Shown in pieces: positions 20,101 to 24,435 of a stretch of DNA of 24,435 bases. The DNA comes from Reticulitermes lucifugus (lineage: Eukaryota; Arthropoda; Insecta; Blattodea; Rhinotermitidae), in the NCBI GenBank assembly GCA_026260175.1, contig JAKCWW010009075.1:219-24653 (forward strand), given 5' to 3'. The translations under genes and the position numbers were made by a program. The notes below the pieces were generated by a model. It was not told the DNA's origin. It made no database searches and saw only the letters and a program-made list of their open reading frames with translations. Within the stretch, counting starts at the first letter, position 1. Each line of letters starts with the position of its first letter.

Positions 20101-21055
20101 CATTTTAATCGAAGCTGTATTGGATAGGGTTTAAATGGTTATGACCCTAAGACTTTCAGTACACGTCGGAATAAATGAAAGGACATCACAAAAATCTTCT
20201 ATCAGAACACCTGGTCTCGGAAATCGAATTTTAAGGACATGTCGAATGAGACGAAAAATTATGACAGTGACAGAGCCAAGTTACTTTCTTTCAATATTAA
20301 GTTAACGTAAGCGAATATGGAATAGAGTTGTGATAAAATTAGCTTTTATATGTGAAATAAATTAGAATAAAAATACTGACGACAGAATAACAAACTTATG
20401 AAACACTATATTCATTTTCCTTTCTGTCAAGAATAAAAAATTTATACGACGAAGTAACACTGTACCAATATTTATCAAATTCTAAAACCAAAAATCAAAG
20501 TATGTGAAGCGTAGTATACGGAATGTATGTTGGGTAAAATGAGCCACAAGAAACTTCTCAATAACAGAAATGCATGAAAATTTTTACAATAATGTGACCA
20601 TTTATAACCGTTCCATATTCACTCTTTATTTCTATTTGGACATGAAAATACAAATCTAACTATTATGACTTGCCTGAATGTTCTACTTGGCACTAGATCT
20701 GTGTTACACTTACACTTAAAACAAACACGTGTAACTGATCATCATATTGTAAAGACGTAGGGAGAAAACACTAACAGTTGTTAAAATATAAGCTCGTAAG
20801 GTTTCATTGATAGTAACATCAATATAATTGTTTTTTTAATGTTGTGTTATCCTAAGTAGGTACAGTCTTTGTGCTGTTTTCCTCGTCCAATTTGTAAAAA
20901 AGCAAATGTCTAAAACATTCAGCGTTACAGAAGTAATGAAAGAAAGAAGAATATTTATTTTAACTACTCATATACACACCTTTCTTTCCTTCAGATTCAA
21001 CATTGTCTGTGTAACATTTTGAAGGCAAAGACCGAGCATCATCTTGCTGCGCCAT
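4088..21055 (-). CDS. SLC17-family (sialin/VGLUT/Na-Pi-like) MFS transporter, complete 9-exon gene
   Basis: Spliced CDS of 1554 nt encoding 517 residues; all eight junctions are GT-AG and keep frame. SLC17 proteins are 12-TM major-facilitator carriers of organic anions or phosphate, driven by H+, Na+ or membrane potential, in plasma, lysosomal or vesicle membranes. Order: cytosolic N-terminus 1-30; C-x-IPARY before TM1 (about 36-64); loop 65-116 with sequons N82, N101, N110; TM2 with GYxxTQ (132-137); TM4 starting RVLTG (182-186); WFPPSER loop (203-209); GWPLVFYFFG around TM6; LLTEMPTY after TM7; NHMD...YAG (428-438); terminal TM and a C-terminus ending TRL. Length is normal for the family. 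Odd: the usual TM1 Arg is N53 and the usual TM4 Glu is S189, while R182 is kept. Insect members are often labelled putative inorganic phosphate cotransporter. Family is sure; substrate and location cannot be told, so no symbol is given. Confidence 0.93.
4244..6209 (-). other. Intron 8 of the transporter
   Basis: 1966 nt, AT-rich. On the sense strand there is a cluster of three G-runs at 4341-4360, about 100 nt before the exon 9 acceptor. No repeat or gene was recognised in the rest. Confidence 0.75.
6210..6451 (-). CDS. SLC17 transporter coding exon 8 (TM9-TM11)
   Basis: Acceptor TGTAACCCAG, donor GGACAG|GTAAGA, residues A386-Q466. Encodes CGPAVSLL, a long hydrophobic helix, GSYLNHMDLGYNYAGTLSG, equal to the family NHxDxAPxYAGxLxG with AP replaced by GY, and NSAGIFSPLVTGFLTQ, equal to the N/T-x-x-G-x-x-x-P-x-x-x-G hallmark. 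Confidence 0.94.
7042..7105 (+). repeat. LINE-3'-end-like hairpin (GGCCGAAACGTG motif)
   Basis: AAGATGGCCACGTGTTTGGCCGAAACGTG forms an imperfect hairpin (7053-7073) followed by AATAAA (7091-7096) and an A/T-rich tail. Hairpins with GGCCGAAAC-type text before a short tail are a recurring feature of non-LTR 3' ends in insects (from memory). The body upstream was not recognised. Confidence 0.4.
7677..7846 (+). repeat. Compound microsatellite (CA)n-(TA)n-(ATAC)n
   Basis: CA runs broken by CAAA, then TA repeats, then ATAC repeats, a 50-nt less regular middle, and a second ATAC run to 7846. Its near edge is about 60 nt from exon 7. Confidence 0.95.
7904..8036 (-). CDS. SLC17 transporter coding exon 7 (TM8, RIFN segment)
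   Basis: Acceptor TTTGATTACAG, donor GTTG|GTAAGC, residues S342-V385 plus one base. Encodes SGLISALPYLSTW, equal to NGxxSALPYLxxW, then GFLSQWLRAQG in place of GxLADxLRxRG, so the loop Asp is Gln, and YRIFNGV, equal to (V/R)RKxFNxIG. Joins in phase to exons 6 and 8. Confidence 0.92.
8146..8220 (+). repeat. Compound microsatellite (TACA)n-(CA)n
   Basis: About eight TACA units followed by a CA run and a decayed ATAC tail, in intron 6 about 110 nt from exon 7. Confidence 0.95.
8689..8790 (+). repeat. (ATAC)n microsatellite
   Basis: About 25 tetranucleotide units with few interruptions (gcat, ctac, ctat), in intron 6. Confidence 0.95.
8808..8887 (+). repeat. Dispersed repeat fragment (copy related to 9470-9550)
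   Basis: Shares CATGGCAACAA, GTGAACA/GCGAACA, GTTGTACAT/ATTGTACAT and GCATTGT/ACATTGT in the same order with 9470-9550. Several differences are CpG here against TpG or CpA there. Confidence 0.6.
9165..9550 (+). repeat. Dispersed repeat, plus-strand copy
   Basis: Reading 9165-9473 against the reverse complement of 23045-23350 gives a long collinear match: AAAATGTGTGTTTTGATT, TTTGTCTGAAATATT, GTACATAGGTCTTCATGTAA, CCAGTGGGAGC, AGTTGTTC and GTTTTCGCA occur in the same order with few indels. From 9470 the repeat continues into the part shared with 8808-8887. No ORF, so probably a non-autonomous element or an untranslated part of one. Confidence 0.8.
10190..10342 (-). CDS. SLC17 transporter coding exon 6 (TM7)
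   Basis: Acceptor GTCTTAG, donor CACCCAG|GTGTGT, 51 codons, residues G291-Q341, phase 0 to 0. Starts GSAPVPWGKILTS, equal to the family (V/I)PWxxILTSxPVWA, and ends with LLTEMPTYCKNILQFDITQ, equal to LLTELPTYMxxVLxFxIxx. The usual Asn-Trp of TM7 is Thr-Trp here. Confidence 0.94.
11067..11104 (+). repeat. CCACC/CCA low-complexity tract
   Basis: Simple C-rich tract (CCCACCCACC then ACCACCACTACCACC) in intron 5. Confidence 0.8.
11424..11638 (-). CDS. SLC17 transporter coding exon 5 (TM5-TM6, start of central loop)
   Basis: Acceptor TGTCCTGGCAG, donor AACAAG|GTATAG, residues A219-K290. Encodes ATNVGSLLSMSLSGVVAEY, then GGWPLVFYFFG, the conserved GWPxVFYxFG hallmark of SLC17, a Trp-rich membrane helix, and the cytosolic SPEEKMYI segment that matches the family (S/T)xxExxYI pattern. 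Confidence 0.95.
11893..12303 (-). other. Unrecognised 136-codon open frame crossing a microsatellite
   Basis: Open for 411 nt in intron 4, same strand as the transporter. The part after the ATAC tract (about 95 codons: QFWRYSNSSTTGNIKALN, DIIVPYCISTSRPALQ, LRMHSARSSDRLL) has ordinary composition and no low complexity. The first part is linked only by the microsatellite, which has no stops. I do not recognise it; it could be a decayed transposon ORF or chance. Confidence 0.25.
12179..12210 (+). repeat. (ACAT)n microsatellite
   Basis: Eight uninterrupted ACAT units in intron 4. Confidence 0.97.
12335..12422 (-). CDS. SLC17 transporter coding exon 4 (TM4 end, WFPPSER loop)
   Basis: An 88-nt exon with acceptor ATTTGCAG and donor TTCTG|GTAAGC. 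Encodes G190-S218 plus one base of codon 219. Contains GVAIPALH, equal to the family GVTFPAMH, and WFPPSERAKIAG, equal to the cytosolic W(A/V)PPLERSKL loop of SLC17. Joins in phase to exons 3 and 5. Confidence 0.92.
12515..12735 (+). repeat. tRNA-derived SINE head, plus strand
   Basis: TAGTAGATCGACAAAGCTATGG resembles a tRNA 5' half with A box, and GGTTGGATCCC (12564-12574) is one base from the B box GGTTCGATCCC. The following text (GGCAGGGGAAAGAGATTTG...) is SINE body. Faces the minus-strand head at 12990. Confidence 0.55.
12737..13003 (-). repeat. tRNA-derived SINE, minus strand
   Basis: On the minus strand CCATGGCTCAGGTGATTAG (from 12990) carries an A box and GGTTCGATCCC (12944-12934) is a perfect B box, about 35 nt apart. 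The body reads through CTATGTGGGATTTATTGTGG. Similar elements are common in blattodean predicted proteins from memory. It meets the plus-strand head tail to tail near 12740. Confidence 0.7.
14054..14225. repeat. 172-bp fold-back (near-palindromic) element
   Basis: Arms 14054-14113 and 14159-14225 are reverse complements: GCTCTTCTGGGATGTTACGC on the left (14064 on) is matched exactly on the right (14214 down), and TTCGGGACAACC is matched inside. The centre holds a perfect 10-bp hairpin TCAAGCAGTC-AA-GACTGCTTGA (14135-14156). No clear target-site duplication. Probably a fold-back MITE or two inverted repeat copies; the right side continues into other repetitive-looking text to about 14390. Confidence 0.8.
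14526..14759 (-). CDS. SLC17 transporter coding exon 3 (TM2-TM4)
   Basis: Acceptor TGTCCGCAG, donor GCCTCG|GTAGGG, 78 codons, phase 0 to 0, residues T112-S189. Starts TGEFSWDEETQG, equal to the family GEFxWxxExQG segment before TM2, then YYYGYVATQLMGGRL in place of the common FFWGYxxTQxPGGxL. Ends in TM4 at RVLTGAAS. The last residue, S189, stands where most SLC17 proteins have Glu. The exon is visibly more GC- and CpG-rich than the other exons. Confidence 0.95.
15173..15625 (+). CDS. Orphan 150-codon ORF, possible nested gene or exon
   Basis: Open frame opposite to the transporter within intron 2. An acceptor-like TTCTTTGTAATTTTGCAG ends at 15218, so it may be a terminal exon (15219-15625) rather than an intronless gene starting at the ATG of 15173. 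Composition is protein-like: KNLAQLANSRCDMLKKGY, LFGDKWLLSLSHLRATKHLQ, KPSKYNND-type polar end and a stop after PHHVPILAA. No TM helix, no known motif and no transposase or RT signature seen. An AATAAA lies at 15881-15886, 256 nt after the stop. I do not recognise the family; chance or a decayed retrogene are possible. Confidence 0.35.
   Translation: MVVNYWSSNILCNFAENLFVAESSGKNLAQLANSRCDMLKKGYILSGGLQIKFEVLKAFAVLTKTSLFGDKWLLSLSHLRATKHLQYCLHSCHITNTSSKRPKVAITHSRNEGVIWQTAKHFELQFLPEINPSKYNNDWLNPHHVPILAA
16117..16146. repeat. Imperfect 30-bp palindrome
   Basis: ACCTATA (16117-16123), a perfect CACACGCGTGTG palindrome (16124-16135), CCAG, then TATAGGT (16140-16146). Directly precedes the 53-bp tandem array. 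Confidence 0.75.
16152..16363 (+). repeat. Tandem array of four 53-bp units
   Basis: Units start at 16152, 16205, 16258 and 16311, exactly 53 bp apart, with a truncated fifth start at 16364. Copies differ only at a few bases (CTCAAATC for CTCGGATC in unit 2, TTAATTC for TTGATTC in unit 3). Every unit holds the palindrome GGTCGACC and, 6 bp on, TGAGTCA (16185, 16238, 16291, 16344), the AP-1 consensus. Confidence 0.97.
16837..17093 (-). CDS. SLC17 transporter coding exon 2 (TM1 and first loop)
   Basis: The acceptor CTTTCTTTGCAG precedes 17093 and the donor CAG|GTATGG follows 16837. Encodes E26-Q111: the C-x-IPARY motif, TM1 and most of the large first loop. In TM1 the family pattern (I/L)-R-x-N-L-S/G-V-A-I reads LNVCLSVAI, so Arg becomes Asn53 and Asn becomes Cys55. 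The loop has sequons N82-H-T and N101-G-S and two Cys (95, 108). Ends in phase 0. Confidence 0.93.
18374..18536 (-). repeat. Dispersed repeat next to the LINE tail
   Basis: Starts at ATGGCGCAACAGCCCC (plus strand) and runs to CCGCCGTGG... read on the minus strand. From memory both ends are seen in insect repeats. The LINE poly(A) tail ends right against it, as if the LINE had inserted here. Confidence 0.4.
18537..19741 (-). pseudogene. Decayed LINE, 3' end of ORF2 with zinc-knuckle and poly(A) tail
   Basis: The minus strand at 19306-18923 reads STWHIVTHDIIPTNEGLHRI, then CKHCHETDTMIHGLTTC, a C-x2-C-x8-H-x4-C zinc knuckle-like motif typical after the RT domain of non-LTR elements, then IWNWTRERI and a C-terminal YIDFLRGSSWKTHE with a stop at 18923. 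Upstream, in another frame, come MYWSLREGLRVARPQAAVRI and NIIWENV, so there is at least one frameshift near 19300; further upstream to 19741 is more decayed. A 3' UTR follows and ends AATAAATAGAGACATGTGAAG then A-run at about 18537-18543. The termite/cockroach type of ORF is recalled from memory. Confidence 0.75.
19800..19900 (-). repeat. Possible tRNA-like SINE remnant
   Basis: On the minus strand CACGTTCGAGCCCTGATAAG contains GTTCGAGCC, fitting the B-box core. An A-box-like GCATGAGATACAAAACATG lies upstream. No cloverleaf was found; this could be chance. Confidence 0.3.
20980..21055 (-). CDS. SLC17 transporter coding exon 1 (start codon)
   Basis: The ATG at 21053-21055 has A at -3 and G at +4, a good eukaryotic start context. 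The exon encodes 25 residues (M1-K25), polar and acidic, plus one base of codon 26. The donor reads AAAG|GTGTGT. Too short to stand out as an ORF; it was found because exon 2 has a strong acceptor that needs one upstream base. G joined to AA gives Glu26 and continues in frame into KCLCDIPARY. No classical signal peptide and no [DE]xxxLL lysosomal signal is visible. Confidence 0.82.
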
Positions 21056-21400
21056 AGTGATAAAATTACACAAGAAATAAGTTCGCCGTGTAAAAATTCT
21101 AAGACATGATTGAACAGGAGTAAACTAGTCACTGGTCTAACACTGCGAGCTCCACAAAGCGTCTGTAGAGGTTGCGCAGACCCACCCCTCTACTTGCCAG
21201 GGCACAAGGCATGTCGGTCCGTAGCAGCGGACTTAATGGAACACGTAAACAGCTTGTCAATGCTGCATTCTATGCAAGAAAACGTGTCCTTTCATGCAGT
21301 ACAGCTCAATTCATTTGTTCTGTCATAATTTATAGAAGCATTTTAGAAAATTATGTTATAATCATGTTAGGAAATTATTTTGTATAATTTTGTTCCTTCA
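21056..21400 (-). promoter_or_regulatory. Presumed 5' UTR and promoter side of the transporter
   Basis: Lies directly upstream of the start codon. Relatively CpG-rich at 21140-21250 compared with the AT-rich flanks. I found no convincing TATA box or initiator, so no start site is proposed; further non-coding exons may lie beyond. Confidence 0.3.
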
Positions 21401-23044
21401 TTCCTCGAAAAGTACTACGTCTTGTGCAAATTACTTGGATACAAGAAAGCAAAGTTCCAGCAAGATGGACTTTTATAACTTTAAATTTTAAATTATATTG
21501 CTAAGGTAATCAAATCGTGAACGAAGAGGTTATGTGCATGTAGTATTCATGAAAACAAAATAAATACACATAAAATTTTGGTTGGAAACAAAATTACTAT
21601 TAAGAAACTGATGTAAGCAAAGTCCCGGCTCATTCTTATGTACGTTCGCAAAACTATTAACAGCGGCCTGGGCGTCCATACGCTGGAAATAGTTCTATAA
21701 CCACTGATTGGATTGGTGTATTATTATATTTCGATTTCCGTTTGTATCAAACAATTTTGATGACCACTTTGCATGACGAATTACTTGCATTTCTGCTTAC
21801 ACTCCGAAGGAAAGTCGCTAAATATGCTGCTTATGGCAGCAAAGAAATGCTTAGAACGAATCTTGCAGGGAAGGTTCAAATGTGTATTTGCTATCCAATA
21901 ATTGTTTCCTACATATTACCATTTCCAGATAATTAACCCTTTAAAGCCCAATGGTAACAATATGTACAGTACCACATTAAAAACTCTGAATTCTGCCACA
22001 TGGTACATTTCTGCCGGAAATCGAACCACGGTCCTCAGCCTTCAAGCTGAAGCCTAGTAAATGTGCCAAATATGCTACCCCGACTTACAGATGTACTTTA
22101 TTTCCACCAATTATAGGCCACCATCAATTGTAAGACGCTCCCCTTAATTTAATAATAGATTTTCAGGAAAAAGAAAACGCTGCGACCCTTGCTACAGTAA
22201 GACTTTTTCAGGAAAACTCTTATATACATTGGCCTTGATGTGAACGAGTCACACACAGTTGTCAAGTTTTACAGTTTGTGAGTGATATTCCAACCAGGAT
22301 TTCAATGCTTTCCGTGGTTACCGGGTTTTCATGGTTACAATAGAGCTTGGTTTTTCGTGATGTCACAGAGTTGTTTTTGATTGCAACGGAAACCAAACGA
22401 CAATCTGAGTCAGTTAAAAAAGCACCACCAAATGGCAGCACATCCTTCGTTACGATACAGGTTGATTTGCATGTACGTTACAGATTTGTCTCTTGGGCTT
22501 TTGTGGTTCGAGAGTTTCTTTGGAGCAATGGACGAATATTATGGTGACCTGTCAAGAGCGGGCACGTGGCTAGACATATGCATATTGTAGTAGGAAGTAT
22601 TGGTACTAAAACATGAACATTTTGGAGTAATAAACACAAATGTACATAAAACTGAAAACGTATGATCTATTAAACAAACTTCTCTATTCACTCCCTATAT
22701 TTCTGCATTCAGTTTCGCAGTCCGAGTCTAGAGATTTTCCAAGTTGCTTCCTAAATGATGACAGTCGAGATAGAATTGTTCCATAAGCTATCACCATCCG
22801 TACTATCGAGTGCATTTGTGATGCAGCATCCCTTGAATGACAGTGATCGAATAATCAACAAATCCAAAGACACCGTCCCGCAACAGCCCTTACAGAGTGA
22901 TTAGGTAAGAAATTCCTTAGGAATTAAGAATCAAATCTGAGAGAGCCCTCTTCATCACAGACTTTCAGTTAATACTCGTACTAGCCTCTTGCACGCCATA
23001 TGACCAGCTGCCTTAGTCCTCACGGTCTACTCCACAAACTCTCT
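21400..23044. other. Upstream flank without a supported gene
   Basis: AT-rich. Open frames of about 65 codons at 21742-21936 and 22347-22590 show no motif or splice support. The only recognised item is the SINE head at 22010-22085. Confidence 0.5.
22010..22085 (-). repeat. tRNA-derived SINE head, minus strand
   Basis: Minus strand: A box TAGCATATTTGG (22077-22066) and a good B box GGTTCGATTTCC (22027-22016), about 40 nt apart, with CGGCAG after it. The ends do not pair as an acceptor stem and no standard anticodon arm is formed, so it is a SINE head or tRNA relic. The A box resembles the one at 2845-2856. Confidence 0.55.
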
Positions 23045-23350
23045 CCATTTTTAGGCGCGTTTGCAACACTGCGAAAAGCGACATAGCTTCGCCATGTCTG
23101 TCCGTCCGCATAGAACAACTCTGCTCCCACTGGACGGACGTTCATCAGATTTAGTAATTGAGTATTTTTCGAAAATCCGTCGAGAAAATTCAAGTTTCAT
23201 TAACATCTGACAACAATAACGGGTACTTTACATGAGGACCTATGTACATTTATGATAGCATCTCGCTAAATTCTTCTCAGAATGATGAATATTTCAGACA
23301 AAGTTGTAGGGAGAATCAAAACACATATTTTATGTTCAACAATTTTTTTT
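23045..23350 (-). repeat. Dispersed repeat, minus-strand copy
   Basis: Inverted relative of 9165-9473, about 13.6 kb away. The shared order of blocks runs from the A-rich start (23340s) to GCGCCTAAAAA (23045-23058). Here the more CpG-rich version (GGACGGACG, GCGAAAAGCGAC) is kept, suggesting a younger copy. Confidence 0.8.
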
Positions 23351-23436
23351 TTGAAAAACTGTCTTTTTTGAGATGTCGTGGAAAAATATTCTACTCAGGT
23401 AGGCCACAGATGACAATATAATATGGCGCATGCACG

Positions 23437-24435
23437 TTTTTTTAAATAAAGCTTTATTTCCATTTTAAGATCGCATAGATCAATCATACAGGTAGCAAGT
23501 TGTTCCATATACCAACTTACATGGATTCGACAATCGAAAAAAAGAGAAAAACAGCAAAGTATAATTAAATAGAACAGTATCAGCAGTGAAAAAATCTTGA
23601 AATAACAAAAAACACTACCACCACAGCCTTTCTATTTAGAGCAATATATGTTTGGGTCTCTTATGCTTTTACCGCCTATACATGGCGGCCAGGTCTGTGA
23701 GGGTATAGTTGCCTATGTTATCGATCAGTGGATTTGGGTGGGGATGGCACTTGGCATAAAAACTGGTAGCAAGATGAAGCGTATATGTCTGAAAGGAGTC
23801 AACTCTTAATTTTGCATGGAGAAGGGGAATGGGAGTGCAACGGGGGGCGTTAGAGATAACTCTTAGACATTTGTTTTGAACGGTTTGGAGGATCTGGTAA
23901 TTGGACGGACTGGTGGAGCACCATACTGGTGCTGCGTATGTGAGAACGGACCGGGTGGATGCCTGATACAGACGTAATTTCGTGGACGCAAAAAGAGGGG
24001 AGTCCCTGGCGTGGAGGGGGAAGAGCCGTGCGAGGATTCCCAGCGCATTATGGGCTGCGTGTCTGATGTGTGCTGTGAAGGTGAGGGTGGAGGTTAAGAG
24101 GAGGCCCAGGTAGCGGACGTCTGTCTACCAGGGGATCTCCGTGCCACCTATTCGGAGTCGTGCCGGGGGTAGTGGTCGTCTCTTGGTGAATATAATGGCT
24201 TCTGTCTTGTTGATCTTCACTCGAAGTCGCCAGCGAGTGAAGTACTTGAGGAGCTGGTCCACTGCAAGATTGAGGCGGCGGGAGATGGTATCTGGGCGCA
24301 AGGACTGCGTGAAGAGGGCCGTGTCGTCTGCATATAGCGCAAGTTGGACATGGGGAAGTAGAGGAATATCAGATATATATAGAGTGAAAAGAAACGGGGA
24401 CAGTACAGCTCCCTGTGGGAGTCCGGCTAGTGGGG
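23437..24435 (-). mobile_element. Non-LTR retrotransposon (LINE), 3' part, cut by window edge
   Basis: Minus strand from the edge: SGLPQGAVLSPFLFTLYI (RT motif), LALYADDTALF with the catalytic YADD at 24334-24323, LLKYFTRWRLRVKINKTEAI, RYLGLLLTSTLTFTAHI (thumb motif), SVLTYAAPVW, and a C-terminus ending TDLAAMYRR with TAA at 23669-23671. One in-frame TAG (24125-24127) interrupts it just before TDVRYLGL; no frameshift was found in about 255 codons. A 3' UTR of 230 nt ends with AATAAA (rc of 23453-23458) and an A7 tail at 23437-23443. Jockey-like by motif style; the 5' part is outside the window. Confidence 0.88.

Larger units (their letters stand above)
17094..20979 (-). other. Intron 1 of the transporter
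   Basis: The longest intron (3886 nt). It holds a decayed LINE (18537-19741), an adjoining dispersed repeat (18374-18536), a tRNA-like remnant (19800-19900), a G10 run near 17239-17248 and a C9 run near 18367. The stretches 17100-18370 and 19930-20980 showed no gene I could support. Confidence 0.8.

Noticed and set aside
22010-22085. A functional tRNA gene on the minus strand
   Set aside because: A and B boxes are good, but no acceptor stem pairing or normal anticodon arm can be drawn, so it is kept as a SINE head.
22347-22590. Two overlapping open frames of about 66-69 codons upstream of the gene
   Set aside because: No motif, start context or splice support; overlapping frames on the same strand suggest chance.

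Overview
The window reads as nuclear DNA of an insect: one gene split into many short exons by 0.7-3.9 kb introns, AT-rich introns, GT-AG splice sites, long ATAC/CA microsatellites, decayed non-LTR retrotransposons and tRNA-derived SINE-like repeats. Several repeats resemble, from memory, ones common in cockroach and termite (Blattodea) assemblies; that placement is inference. No bacterial genes, rRNA, functional tRNA or CRISPR were seen.

The one host gene I can support covers 4088-21055 on the minus strand. Nine coding exons (20980-21055, 16837-17093, 14526-14759, 12335-12422, 11424-11638, 10190-10342, 7904-8036, 6210-6451, 4088-4243) join in frame, with GT donors and AG acceptors at every junction. 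They give a complete 517-residue major-facilitator transporter of the SLC17 family (sialin / vesicular glutamate transporter / type I Na-phosphate cotransporter-like). First exon, stop codon and poly(A) signals are all present. The protein keeps the family layout but lacks two charged membrane residues usually conserved in SLC17: the TM1 Arg is Asn53 and the TM4 Glu is Ser189.

Layout by position: 1-1294, LINE 3' end and a frameshifted reverse-transcriptase fragment (+). 1716-2650, a broken copy of an uncharacterised multicopy arthropod gene (+). 2650-4087, intergenic plus the transporter 3' UTR. 4088-21055, the transporter; its introns hold microsatellites, a dispersed repeat, opposed SINE heads, a 172-bp fold-back, an orphan 150-codon ORF on the other strand, a 4 x 53-bp tandem array with an AP-1-type heptamer in each unit, and a decayed LINE at 18537-19741. 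21056-23045, 5' flank with a tRNA-like SINE head. 23045-23350, an inverted copy of the intron-6 repeat. 23437-24435, the 3' part of a LINE (minus) with a YADD motif and one in-frame stop, cut by the window edge.

Apart from the transporter there is no set of genes working together. The material most worth checking is the altered transporter core, the phased intronic array, the fold-back and the orphan ORF. Homology statements come from memory of families, not from a search.
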